Shown here in pieces: positions 1-9,852 of a stretch of 64,000 nucleotides of DNA. Position 1 is the stretch's first letter. Each line of letters begins with the position of its first letter. The notes beneath the pieces are model-generated. The model saw nothing but the letters and a program-made list of their open reading frames with translations. It was not told the origin of the DNA and ran no database searches. The stretch lies in assembly GCA_052267165.1 (NCBI GenBank), contig JBKQHO010000007.1:1-64000 (forward strand), read 5' to 3'. A program made the position numbers and the translations under genes. This DNA is from CAWICD01 sp052267165 (GTDB taxonomy: Bacteria > Vulcanimicrobiota > Vulcanimicrobiia > Vulcanimicrobiales > Vulcanimicrobiaceae).

Positions 1-29
1 TGGCGGGCAAAGGGGAGCAACTCTCGATG

Positions 30-48
30 ACCGCACCGGGCGGTTTTC
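30..48 (+). terminator. Possible intrinsic terminator of an off-window gene
   Basis: A 5-bp stem (ACCGC at 30-34 with GCGGT at 40-44) with a 5-base loop runs into a short T run (44-47). It could end a plus-strand gene lying left of the window. The stem is short, so this is a weak call. Confidence 0.3.
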
Positions 49-50
49 GT

Positions 51-230
51 TAGTGTACCGTCTCCGACGTGGGTATACACCAAGCGAGAGCGATTTTTCG
101 TCGCCGCAAGGAGCGAGGAGCGAAGAAGGGCAGCGCCATTTGCCTGTCCCCGAAGCGAAGCGGCGGGGGAGCGACGAGCGACGCGGCGGCGGCCGAGCGA
201 CTGTATAGCTACGTCGGAGACGGTACACTA
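51..230. repeat. MITE-like inverted-repeat element, copy 1
   Basis: A 180-bp element whose ends are exact inverted repeats: tagtgtaccgtctccgacgt at 51-70 is the reverse complement of 211-230. With two mismatches the match extends to 29 bp (27/29). The interior is nearly identical to 49644-49832, and a solo end lies at 52056-52076. Both outermost dinucleotides are TA, as expected for a Tc1/mariner- or IS630-mobilised MITE (inference). It encodes no convincing protein. An open frame passes through it into the downstream VIT gene, but that part is repeat sequence and probably not translated. Confidence 0.85.
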
Positions 231-236
231 GAACGC

Positions 237-956
237 ATGCGAACAGCTGGCCGCCTCCCCCGGCGAAAGCACGTCGAAGAGCACTTCACCGCGTCGGAGA
301 CGGTTCGGGACGTCGTCATCGGCATGTCCGACGGGCTGACCGTGCCCTTCGCCTTGGCCGCCGGCATCTCGGGCGCGATCGCGGCTTCGCACATCGTCGT
401 CACCGCGGGCTTCGCCGAGCTTGCCGCCGGCGGCATCTCGATGGGTTTGGGCGGCTACCTGGCGGCCCGCACCGACGCCGAGCACTACGAGAGCGAGCAG
501 CGCCGCGAGGAGGAGGAGGTCGAGGAACTGCCCGGCGAGGAGCATCGCGAGGTTTACAACATCTTCCGCAACTACGGCTTGGGAGCGGCGGAGGCGCAGC
601 AAGTCACCGCGGCGCTGACCGCGGACCGCGAGCGCTGGGTCGACTTCATGATGCGCTTCGAGCTCGGGCTCGAGAAGCCGGACCGGCGCCGGGCCCCGGT
701 CAGCGCGGCGACCATCGGCGGATCCTACGTGATCGGCGGCCTCGTGCCGCTCATCCCGTACATGCTCGTCGACAGCGCAGCCCGCGCGCTCTACTTCTCG
801 TCGGCGGCGACGATGCTCGCACTCGCGATCTTCGGAGCGGTCAAGGGAGCGCTCACCGGAGTCTCGTGGGTCAACAGCGCGATCCAGACCGTGCTCATCG
901 GCGGTATAGCGGCGACGGTCGCCTTTTTCATCGCGCGCCTCGTCACCGCACACTGA
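237..956 (+). CDS. VIT/CCC1 family membrane transporter (Fe2+/Mn2+ type)
   Basis: Predicted 239-aa integral membrane protein of the VIT1/CCC1 family, which exports Fe2+ or Mn2+ from the cytoplasm. The N-terminus HVEEHFTASETVRDVVIGMSD followed by GLTVPFALAAG is the family signature. After two N-terminal helices comes a soluble acidic stretch (EEEEVEELPGEEH) corresponding to the cytoplasmic metal-binding segment, then three C-terminal helices. The frame is open back to 69, but those 56 codons lie in the repeat element. The ATG at 237, six bases after the repeat, matches the family start. TACACT at 224-229 could be a -10 box supplied by the repeat end, which would give an almost leaderless mRNA (inference). 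It converges on purD. Confidence 0.88.
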   Translation: MRTAGRLPRRKHVEEHFTASETVRDVVIGMSDGLTVPFALAAGISGAIAASHIVVTAGFAELAAGGISMGLGGYLAARTDAEHYESEQRREEEEVEELPGEEHREVYNIFRNYGLGAAEAQQVTAALTADRERWVDFMMRFELGLEKPDRRRAPVSAATIGGSYVIGGLVPLIPYMLVDSAARALYFSSAATMLALAIFGAVKGALTGVSWVNSAIQTVLIGGIAATVAFFIARLVTAH

Positions 957-965
957 GGCGAGCCC

Positions 966-983
966 CGCTCGCGCGTGCGAGCG
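966..983. terminator. Hairpin between convergent VIT gene and purD
   Basis: A 7-bp perfect stem (CGCTCGC 966-972, GCGAGCG 977-983) with a 4-base loop fills the 27-bp gap between the two converging genes. There is no T run, so a bidirectional termination role is inferred from position only. Confidence 0.4.
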
Positions 984-2255
984 TCAGCCGAGCTTCGCGA
1001 TGTCGCTGCGATAGGTGAGGGCGAGGCCGGTCCCGATGCGGTGCGCGAGCTCGTCGACCGCGGCGTAAGCGTTGCGGCGCGCTTCGCCGACATCGCCGCC
1101 GAGCGCCGTGACCGTCAGCACGCGGCCGCCGCTCGCGTCGACGACCCCGTCGCGGCGCGCGGACGCGCCCCAAAACGCGACGCGCCCCTCGCCGAGCGCA
1201 ACGTCGGCGCTGAGATCGCGCAGCGGGGTGCTCGAGCGCGGATAATCGGCCGTCGCGAGCACGACGCCGACGCATGCATCGCCGGCGAAGTCCGCCTCCC
1301 GCAGATCGAGCGCACCGTCGGCGGCGCCCTTGAGCAACCGCGCGAAGTCGCCGCGCACGCGCGGCATCAAGACTTGCGTCTCGGGGTCGCCGAAGCGCAC
1401 GTTGAACTCGATCACCGAGGGCCCGTCGGCGGTCCACATCAAGCCGCAGTAGAGTACGCCCAGATAGCGTTCGCCCTCGGCCGCGAGCCCGCGCGCAACC
1501 GGCTCGAGAATGCGCTCGCGCACGATCTCGTGCATGTCCTCGGGAAAGCCGGAGGGCGGCGAATAGGCTCCCATTCCGCCGGTGTTCGGACCGGTGTCGC
1601 CGTCGCCGGCGCGCTTGTAGTCGCAGGCCGAAGCGAAGGGAACGAAGCCGTCGCCGTCGCCGATCGCGAACACGCTGACCTCGCGACCCTCGAGCTTCTC
1701 TTCTAGCAACAAGTCGCCGCCGCCGCCGGGCATTCCGCCCGAGCCGTACCACTCGCGCACGACGCCGAGCGCGACCGCCGGATCGGGCACAACGACGACG
1801 CCTTTGCCCGCGGCCAAGCCGTCCGCTTTGACGACGCAGGCGCCATGCCAATCCGCCAAGACGCGTTCCGCGTTGGCGAGCGAGTGCGCGACCCGCGACT
1901 TTGCCGTGGGTACGCGATGGCGCTCCATGAAACGCTTGGCGAAGATCTTGCTCGACTCGAGCCGCGCCGCCGACCGGTTCGGGCCGAACGTGGAGATCTT
2001 CGCCTCGCGCAAGCGGTCGGCGACGCCTGCAGCCAAGGCCGTCTCGGGCCCGATCACGACGAGGTCGATCTTCTCCTCGCGCGCTCGCGCGACCAGCGAT
2101 TTGCCGTCGGTCGCGGCGACCGGCCAATTCGTGCCGCGCGAAGCCGTGCCGGCGTTGCCGGGCGAAGCGAAGATCGCGCTGCACGAAGGCGAACCCGCCA
2201 AAGCCCACGAGAGCGCGTCCTCACGCGCACCGTTTCCGACGATCAGGATCCGCAC
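984..2255 (-). CDS. purD: Phosphoribosylamine-glycine ligase
   Basis: GAR synthetase of 423 aa (usual length). It joins 5-phosphoribosylamine and glycine using ATP, the second step of purine synthesis. The N-terminal Rossmann motif ILIVGNGARE, the ATP-grasp lysine region VVKADGLAAGKGVVVV (about residue 140-155) and the downstream GGMGAYSP and NVRFGDPETQ motifs are all present. The start is GTG with GGGAG about 10 bases upstream; no nearby in-frame ATG exists. It is separate from the main pur operon at 7.6-17.2 kb and diverges from the decarboxylase gene across a 215-bp gap. Confidence 0.95.
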   Translation of the reverse strand: MRILIVGNGAREDALSWALAGSPSCSAIFASPGNAGTASRGTNWPVAATDGKSLVARAREEKIDLVVIGPETALAAGVADRLREAKISTFGPNRSAARLESSKIFAKRFMERHRVPTAKSRVAHSLANAERVLADWHGACVVKADGLAAGKGVVVVPDPAVALGVVREWYGSGGMPGGGGDLLLEEKLEGREVSVFAIGDGDGFVPFASACDYKRAGDGDTGPNTGGMGAYSPPSGFPEDMHEIVRERILEPVARGLAAEGERYLGVLYCGLMWTADGPSVIEFNVRFGDPETQVLMPRVRGDFARLLKGAADGALDLREADFAGDACVGVVLATADYPRSSTPLRDLSADVALGEGRVAFWGASARRDGVVDASGGRVLTVTALGGDVGEARRNAYAAVDELAHRIGTGLALTYRSDIAKLG

Positions 2256-2470
2256 GCGAGCATCACTCCCACTCGAAGGTCGACCTGAAGCCCTTCATTG
2301 CTCGATTAAATTGTCGCTTCCTGCCGTCGCGCAACGCCCCTCGCGTCGTGCGCAAAGCGTTGCTGTGCTTATGCCCGCGAGCCGCCGCGAGCGGCTCGTG
2401 CCCCACTAGGAACTCGCGCGAACGCGGTTCAAAGGTGCCGCTTACCGTAAAAGCGAGGACTGCGCAAACG
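2256..2470. other. Divergent intergenic region with inverted repeat
   Basis: The spacer between purD and the PLP decarboxylase must hold both promoters. It contains a perfect 7-bp inverted repeat with a 7-base loop (CGAGCCG 2378-2384, CGGCTCG 2392-2398). No clear -35/-10 pair or known riboswitch core is seen. A minus-strand frame ends in STFEWE just before purD; it resembles the GuaA tail only by a few residues and was not called. Confidence 0.4.
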
Positions 2471-3889
2471 ATGGCGGCTCTGTCATTCACTCCGGAGGAG
2501 AACGCGCGCGCCGCCGCACTGGTCGGCGAGTTCATCGAACGCTATCAGCGAACCGTCGAACGCCGGCACGTCTTTCCCGTGATCGATCGCACGGCGTTGC
2601 GCAGCCTCATGGCCGCGCAACTGCCGGAGGACGGCTGCTCGATCGAGACGCTGTTCGAAGAGCTCGACACGGTCGTCGTGCCCAACTCGACCCATACGGC
2701 GCATCCTCGTTTTCTGCCTTACGTGCAGCCTTCGCCGAACGGCATCTCACCGTGTGCCGAGGCGGTCACCTCCGCGCTCAATCAGAACTGCAACCTTTGG
2801 ACGCTCTCGCCGGCGGCGAACGCGATCGAACAGACCGTCGTTCGCTGGTTCACCGAGCTCTTCGGCCTCGGTGCAACCGCCGGTGGTCTCATCACGGGCG
2901 GCGGATCGATTGCAAACCTCATCGGTCTGACGGCGGCGCGCGATCGCTTCCTGGGGGCTTCGGCGCGCACCGAAGGGCTTCAGGGGCGGAGCTCGCCGCT
3001 GACGATGTACGCCTCCGACGAGACGCACAGCAGCATCGACAAGGCCGTCTCCGCTTTAGGACTCGGAACGAACAATCTGCGCCACGTTCCATGCGACGGC
3101 GGCTTCCGGCTGCGCCTCGATCTGCTCGCCGAGGCCGTCGCCCGCGATCGCGCGACGGGGAGCTCGCCCTTTTGCGTCGTCGCCAACGGCGGAAGCGTCA
3201 CCACCGGCGCGTTCGATCCGCTCGCCGAGATCGCGGCCTTTTGCCGGCGCGAAGGACTGTGGCTGCACGTCGACGGTGCGTACGGCGCACTGGCGGCCTT
3301 GAGCGAGCGCTACGCCGGGCCGCTCGCCGCGATCGGCGAAGCCGACTCGATCTCGCTCGATCCGCACAAGTTTCTGTTCGCCTCGTTCGAGGCGGGCTGC
3401 ATCCTGGTCAAGGACGCGGCCGACTTGCAGCACGCCTTTCGCTTCGCGCCGAGTTACCTTGCGATGCCGGTCGATCCGGACCTGATCAACTACGCCGATT
3501 ACGGGCCGCAGCTCTCACGCGCTTTCAACGCGTTGAAAGTGTGGTGGTCGCTCCGCCTTTACGGCCGGCGCGCGTACGCTGCGACCATCGAACGCATGGC
3601 GGACTTGGCGGCCCACATGCAGCGAATAGTGCAGGAACGGCCCGAGTTCGAACTGCTGGCCCCAGTCGGCTTCAATTGCGTCTGCTTCCGGCTGCGCGCA
3701 CTCGACGACGACGGAAATCGAACGGTGCTGCAGCGCCTGGTGGACGGCGGCAGCGCTTTCCTGGGCCCCGCCGCGGTGCGGGGCCGCTTCGGGCTACGCG
3801 CCTGCTTCATGAATCTGCGCACGACGCCCCAAGACGTCGACGCGATCATGGACGAGCTGGCGCGACTCGCCGAGGCGATCCCCGTTTAA
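2471..3889 (+). CDS. PLP-dependent group II amino-acid decarboxylase family protein
   Basis: 472-aa fold-type I PLP enzyme of the aromatic-L-amino-acid/glutamate/diaminobutyrate decarboxylase family. GGLITGGGSIANL is the phosphate-binding region, LHVDGAYGA carries the Asp that contacts the pyridine nitrogen, and SLDPHKFLF holds the Schiff-base lysine preceded by His. The substrate cannot be read from the sequence. The ATG at 2471 has AGGA upstream and starts the conserved region. The frame is open back to 2348, but that stretch is arginine-rich and unlike the family. It converges on guaA. Confidence 0.88.
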   Translation: MAALSFTPEENARAAALVGEFIERYQRTVERRHVFPVIDRTALRSLMAAQLPEDGCSIETLFEELDTVVVPNSTHTAHPRFLPYVQPSPNGISPCAEAVTSALNQNCNLWTLSPAANAIEQTVVRWFTELFGLGATAGGLITGGGSIANLIGLTAARDRFLGASARTEGLQGRSSPLTMYASDETHSSIDKAVSALGLGTNNLRHVPCDGGFRLRLDLLAEAVARDRATGSSPFCVVANGGSVTTGAFDPLAEIAAFCRREGLWLHVDGAYGALAALSERYAGPLAAIGEADSISLDPHKFLFASFEAGCILVKDAADLQHAFRFAPSYLAMPVDPDLINYADYGPQLSRAFNALKVWWSLRLYGRRAYAATIERMADLAAHMQRIVQERPEFELLAPVGFNCVCFRLRALDDDGNRTVLQRLVDGGSAFLGPAAVRGRFGLRACFMNLRTTPQDVDAIMDELARLAEAIPV

Positions 3890-4035
3890 TGGCCGCCCTT
3901 CGCATCCGGCGTCCTCGCTTGTGGGCGACGTGCAGCACAACCTCGCCAAGCAAACCGGACTCGTACGAATCGTGCGCTTTACCTGTCGCTGACGCCGCGC
4001 GCGGCGCATGCGTCCGGCGCATGCGTTCGGCGAGC

Positions 4036-5577
<1,542 letters not shown>

Positions 5578-5642
5578 CTCGTGACTCGCTGTTCCATTCG
5601 GCCGGAGTCGGCCCTGCGCCCGACAAAGACGAGAGAACGACC

Positions 5643-6653
5643 ATGAGCGAACACATGCGCGCCGCCGTCCTGCACCGGCCCGGCCAGGTCAGCCCGCGCC
5701 GGCTTCGGATCGAAGAGCATCCGATTCCGGACCCAGGCAGCGGCGACGTGCTGCTGCGCGTCCGGGCCTGCGGTGTTTGTCGCACCGATCTGCACATCGT
5801 CGAAGGCGAGCTGACGCCGCACCGGCCGAGCGTCGTGCCGGGCCATCAGATCGTCGGCATCGTCGAAGCCTGCGGCTCCGGCGTCACGCTCGAGCCCGGG
5901 GCGCGCGTCGGCGTCTCGTGGCTGGGCGGAACCGACGGAACCTGCGCGCAGTGCAAACGCGGCCGCGAGAATCTCTGCGACACGCCGACCTTCACCGGCT
6001 ACGACGTCGACGGCGGCTACGCCGAATATGCGCTGGCTCGGGCGGACTTCGTCTTCCCGCTCCCCGAGTCGCTCGACGACTTGCACGCCGCACCGCTGCT
6101 GTGCGCCGGGATCATCGGCTTCCGCGCGCTGCGGGTCGCGGGCGTCGAGCCGGGCGAGCACGTCGGACTCTACGGCTTCGGCGCTTCGGCGCACCTGACG
6201 TTGGCCGTGCTGCGCCATTGGGGCTGCCGGGTCTCGGTCGCGACCCGCGGCGAGCGCCACCAAGCGTTCGCAAAGCAATTGGGAGCCGGCTGGGTCGGCG
6301 GTCCGCTCGAGCGGCCTGCCGAGCAGCTCGACCGCGCCATCACCTTCGCGCCGGCCGGCGACGTGGTGATCGCCGCGCTCGGCGCGCTGCGCAAGGGCGG
6401 CGTCGTCGCCATCAACGCCATCCACCTGGACTGCATCCCCGAGTTCGATTACGACTCGCTGCTGTGGGGCGAGCGCGAGCTGCGCAGCGTGACCAACATG
6501 ACCCGCACCGACGCGCGCGACTTTCTGACGCTGGCCGCGGAGATCGCCTTACGGCCGCAAGCGACGACCTTTCCGCTCGAGCGCGTGAACGAGGCCCTGG
6601 CGGCGCTCAAGAGCGACGCGATCGACGGGGCGGCCGTCATCGTTTTGGAGTGA
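5643..6653 (+). CDS. Zinc-dependent alcohol dehydrogenase
   Basis: 336-aa medium-chain dehydrogenase/reductase. The GroES-like N-terminal half has the catalytic zinc motif ACGVCRTDLH and PGHQIVG. The structural zinc loop reads GTDGTCAQCKRGRENLC: three of four cysteines are present and the first appears replaced by Asp, so this site may be weaker. The Rossmann half begins at VGLYGFGASAH, which deviates from GxGxxG. Substrate range is unknown. The start at 5643 is chosen because the protein then begins MSEHMRAAVLHRPG, like its homologues; the frame is open upstream into the guaA promoter. Confidence 0.88.
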   Translation: MSEHMRAAVLHRPGQVSPRRLRIEEHPIPDPGSGDVLLRVRACGVCRTDLHIVEGELTPHRPSVVPGHQIVGIVEACGSGVTLEPGARVGVSWLGGTDGTCAQCKRGRENLCDTPTFTGYDVDGGYAEYALARADFVFPLPESLDDLHAAPLLCAGIIGFRALRVAGVEPGEHVGLYGFGASAHLTLAVLRHWGCRVSVATRGERHQAFAKQLGAGWVGGPLERPAEQLDRAITFAPAGDVVIAALGALRKGGVVAINAIHLDCIPEFDYDSLLWGERELRSVTNMTRTDARDFLTLAAEIALRPQATTFPLERVNEALAALKSDAIDGAAVIVLE

Positions 6654-6708
6654 CAGTTTGCGCGAATAGCAGTTACCGCGCACTTCGGTGACGTAGGGAA
6701 GCACTGCT

Positions 6709-7587
6709 ATGCACTCGCGACGTGGAACGACACATGCTCGAACTTGGCTCATCACCGGCGTCTCGCGCGGCCTAGGGCGTGCGCTCGCCGAAGCCGCGCT
6801 GCGTCACGGCGAGCGGGTCCTGGGCACGACGCGTCACCCCGAAGCCCACGAAGAGCTCCGCGCGGTCGGCATCGAGACGCTGCAGCTCGACCTCACCGAC
6901 CACGAAGGCATTGCGCGGGCGGTCGACGAGGCGTGGCAACTTGCCGGCCGCATCGACGTGCTCGTCAACAACGCCGGTTTCGGCGTACTCGGCGCCATCG
7001 AGGAAGTCGAGGACGCCGACCTGCGCACGGGCTTCGAGACCAACGTCTTCGGAACGCTCGCCGTCATTAGGGCCGCGCTGCCCCACTTCCGCAGGCAGCG
7101 CGGCGGCTACATCGTCAACCTCTCGTCGATCGGCGGCATCGACGGACACGCCGGCTGGGGCATCTCCAACGCGACGAAGTTCGCGGTCGAAGGGCTCTCC
7201 GAAGCGCTGGCCGAGGAGCTGCGACCGTTCGGCGTGCGGGTCACGATCGTCGAGCCCGGCATGTTCCGGACGGGACACCTCGGCTCGGGCTCGCTGCACA
7301 CGGCCGCCAACGTGATCGAGGACTACGCGGCGACCAGCGGCCGCGCGCGCACTGCCGCAAGCCAGTTCGAGGGACGCGAGGCCGGCGATCCCGCGCGGGC
7401 CGCCGAGGCGATCTACGCCGTGACGCGCGCGCCGGAGACGCCGATGCGCCTGGTCCTCGGCGCCGACGCGATCGCGCGCGTGCGCTCGAAGATCGCCGCG
7501 CTCGAGGAGGACGTCGGGAGTTGGGAGCGGGTCTCGATCGAGACGGCCTTCCCGGACGCCGCCTTCCCGGATACCGGCATCAGGTAA
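6709..7587 (+). CDS. SDR family protein with Ser in place of catalytic Tyr
   Basis: 292-aa classical short-chain dehydrogenase/reductase. WLITGVSRGLGRAL is the cofactor-binding TGxxxGxG motif, NNAGFG and the NLSSIGG serine (Ser140) are present, and PGMFRT follows the active site. The usual YxxxK is SNATK here: Ser153 takes the place of the catalytic Tyr while Lys157 remains (codon TCC at 7165-7167). The enzyme is therefore either catalytically altered or non-catalytic. The tail runs 8 bp into the convergent purP2 gene. It lies 55 bp after the alcohol dehydrogenase in the same direction, so the two may be co-transcribed. Confidence 0.85.
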   Translation: MHSRRGTTHARTWLITGVSRGLGRALAEAALRHGERVLGTTRHPEAHEELRAVGIETLQLDLTDHEGIARAVDEAWQLAGRIDVLVNNAGFGVLGAIEEVEDADLRTGFETNVFGTLAVIRAALPHFRRQRGGYIVNLSSIGGIDGHAGWGISNATKFAVEGLSEALAEELRPFGVRVTIVEPGMFRTGHLGSGSLHTAANVIEDYAATSGRARTAASQFEGREAGDPARAAEAIYAVTRAPETPMRLVLGADAIARVRSKIAALEEDVGSWERVSIETAFPDAAFPDTGIR

Positions 7588-8716
7588 CGATCTCGGCCAA
7601 ACGGCCGGCGTCGCGGGCCAGCACGACCTCCATCGCGATGCGCTCGCCGACGGAGACGTCGCGCCCCCAGCGATAGGCGCTGTAGGGCGTGTACCGCGTG
7701 CCGGGCGAGCCCGGCACGCGCAGCGAGACATCGTAGACCACGAAGCCCTTGGGCGGCCCCGCCACGATGACGCACTGCAGCGCGAACGGCCCGATGACGC
7801 CGGGCGGATTCGCTTCGCGCGCGGCCCGCACGAACCGCTCGCCCAATTCGAACGCTTTCTCGAGCATCGACTCGGTCAGCGTCGTCGCGATGTGGCCCGC
7901 TTCTTCCATCCGCACCGGGATCGCGGCGGCAGCTTGCAGCTGGCCCGGCGGCAGCGAACGCAGGCCGTCGAGATTCGTCTGGCGCCGCGTGTCGGTGCCG
8001 AGCAGCTCGAGCTCATCGAGCAGCGGCGAATAAAAAAAGTTGAGGTTGATGCTCGGCCCGAGCGCGTACTCCTCGATACGGGCTGCGGCCAGGCCCGCCC
8101 GCGTGAGCATGCCCGCTTCGAGCAGCCGGTTCGCCTGCGCGTCGTACTCCGCCGGCGAGCCGCACAAGAAGAACGCGCGCTCGAAGCCGACCTGCGCGTG
8201 CGCAGCCTTGACCATCGCGAGCCGGTCGATCTGCGCCGGCGCCTCGAAGAGGCGCGGGTGCTGGATGCCGGCGCTCGCGAGCAGCGCGTACTGGTTGTCG
8301 GCTTCGTCGCGTTCCTCGGCGCGCAGCAGACGACGGTTGCCGAAGAACGGAACCGCCATCTCCCGCTCGATTTGGTCGTACGAATAGCGCTCGCGCAGGT
8401 AGACCTCGAACGAGCGGTTCGGGACGAAGAGCACGTTGTGCGCCAGCAGCTGCGCCTGAACCTCGGGCTGCAGGATGTCGGCAAAGGCCGCGAGCTCGAG
8501 CGTGAGCTCGACGCAGCCGCGCTCGGGGCCGGTTTGCCGGCGGTAATAGCGGGTGTACGTCAGTTCCCGTCCGCGCGCCGTCACGACGACGTTGTGCAGG
8601 CCCTGCGCGCGCGCGCCGAACGCGATGTCGAGCGCGGAGTGGCTTCCGACCGAGCAAAGAGCCAGCGCCGAGCGGTCGTACTTCTCGAGCGCTGCCGCGA
8701 TTCGTGGTTCGAGCAC
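7580..8716 (-). CDS. PurP paralogue (ATP-grasp, FAICAR synthetase-like)
   Basis: 378 aa, homologous throughout to archaeal PurP. It keeps VGSHSALD near the N-terminus, VPFFGNRRLL, FFYSPLLDELELLG and the C-terminal block RVPGSPGTRYTPYS with RIAMEVVLA. The glycine-rich ATP-grasp loop of PurP (GAAGGKGYMF in the neighbour at 9830) is lost: the matching stretch is AAHAQVGFERAFFL. It is therefore probably not a normal FAICAR synthetase. Some archaea also carry a second PurP-type gene of uncertain role (family knowledge). It is the last gene of the pur operon, 8 bp after the secreted protein gene, and its end overlaps the convergent SDR gene. Confidence 0.82.
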   Translation of the reverse strand: MLEPRIAAALEKYDRSALALCSVGSHSALDIAFGARAQGLHNVVVTARGRELTYTRYYRRQTGPERGCVELTLELAAFADILQPEVQAQLLAHNVLFVPNRSFEVYLRERYSYDQIEREMAVPFFGNRRLLRAEERDEADNQYALLASAGIQHPRLFEAPAQIDRLAMVKAAHAQVGFERAFFLCGSPAEYDAQANRLLEAGMLTRAGLAAARIEEYALGPSINLNFFYSPLLDELELLGTDTRRQTNLDGLRSLPPGQLQAAAAIPVRMEEAGHIATTLTESMLEKAFELGERFVRAAREANPPGVIGPFALQCVIVAGPPKGFVVYDVSLRVPGSPGTRYTPYSAYRWGRDVSVGERIAMEVVLARDAGRLAEIVT

Positions 8717-8724
8717 CGCGGCGT

Positions 8725-9852
8725 CTACGACGCCACGACTTGCTGTGCCTCGCGCGAGTCCGCGTATTGGACGAGCAGAATGTTCTTGATGCGCACGGCC
8801 GCCGCTTCGGCCTTGGGCGTGCCCACGTTCTTGAGCAGACGATAGGTCGCGAGCAGGTTCTCGGGCAGCGTCAGGTCGCGCGGGTACTGCTTTTGCCAGT
8901 CCTCGACCGACGAGTCGACTTGCAGGGCGTCGGCCTCCATGCGGTAGCCCCAGCCCTTGTCGAGATATTTCGTGATACGGACCAGCTCGTTGTGGACACC
9001 CAGTGGCGAATAGCGCAGGTTTCCGAAGTACTCGTCGGCCGGCGCCGTCCGCGTCAGCCGCAGCTCGTGCGGGATCGCGCTGACGCGCGCAATGACTTTG
9101 AGCTCGGGGGTATGTTCGCGGCGGTACGCGATGGCGCGAGCGTTAGCGCGGTCCTCCTCGCTAAAGCCGGGTCCGGCCAGCGCGCTCTGTGCGATCGCGA
9201 ACATCTGCGCGTACTCGGGATCCGGCACGCGAACCAGCGGCGTGGACGGGTCGGCCGAGTGCTCGAGCAGCATGCTGCGATATTCCGGATCGCTCGTGAG
9301 GTTGTAGGCGCGAACGTCGGCGATGATTTGCATGACCCGTGCGTCGCCATCGCCGCCGAAGGCCGACACGTCGGCCGCGGCGTCGTAAGCGGCCTGCTGG
9401 GCCAGCACCTTGTTGTCGTTGGCGCCGGCCAGCAGCCGCTGCTGCAGTGCCCGCGCCTCGCTCTGGTGCTGCGCGTCGCCGCGCTGCACCACGTAATTCG
9501 AGGCTTCCAGCACGTACCACAGCGCCGCGTCGTTGTTGGTCAGCGGATTGTAGTGCAGCTGGCTAGCGACGTCGACCGCCAGTTGCGCGACCTCCCCGTA
9601 GGCGGGGTCGGACGAGCGAAAGAGCGAGTAGGCCCGGCCCGCGTCGAAGACCGTGCTCTCGTAATAGAGCTCGGAGGCGAACGGCCAGCCTTTGGCGCTG
9701 CCTTCGTCGTAGGCTTTGCGCATGGTCTGGTAGAGCTCGTTCGGATCGGTCTCGATTGCGGCGCTCGTCGGTGCGAGCGGAAAGGCGAAAAGGGTCGCCG
9801 CAAGCGCCAGGAGCGTCAGGCCGGCAGCGTTATTTCGCAAGACTCGAATCAT
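8725..9852 (-). CDS. Unknown exported protein inside the purine operon
   Basis: 375 aa, not recognised. The start at 9852 gives MIRVLRNNAAGLTLLALAATL, a typical signal peptide with a probable cleavage after TSA (about residue 30). The mature part is mainly helical and rich in Ala, Glu and Tyr, with no Cys pairs or enzyme motif that I can name. The frame is open another 16 codons upstream, but those are low-complexity Ser/Arg/Thr and lie inside purP. The gene overlaps the purP end by 23 bp and precedes purP2 by 8 bp, so it should be co-expressed with purine enzymes although it is predicted to leave the cytoplasm. Confidence 0.75.
   Translation of the reverse strand: MIRVLRNNAAGLTLLALAATLFAFPLAPTSAAIETDPNELYQTMRKAYDEGSAKGWPFASELYYESTVFDAGRAYSLFRSSDPAYGEVAQLAVDVASQLHYNPLTNNDAALWYVLEASNYVVQRGDAQHQSEARALQQRLLAGANDNKVLAQQAAYDAAADVSAFGGDGDARVMQIIADVRAYNLTSDPEYRSMLLEHSADPSTPLVRVPDPEYAQMFAIAQSALAGPGFSEEDRANARAIAYRREHTPELKVIARVSAIPHELRLTRTAPADEYFGNLRYSPLGVHNELVRITKYLDKGWGYRMEADALQVDSSVEDWQKQYPRDLTLPENLLATYRLLKNVGTPKAEAAAVRIKNILLVQYADSREAQQVVAS

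Noticed and set aside
943..2208. Long frames opposite or beside real genes, such as those over purD, purL and nifJ
   Set aside because: High GC makes long Arg/Ala-rich frames on every strand; they lack family motifs.
2263..2535. Minus-strand frame ending STFEWE just before purD
   Set aside because: The shared tail with GuaA is only a few residues; the rest overlaps the decarboxylase start and looks random.
7580..8716. Treating the second PurP as a sequencing-duplicated copy
   Set aside because: The two PurP proteins differ throughout and only share family motifs, so it is a true paralogue.
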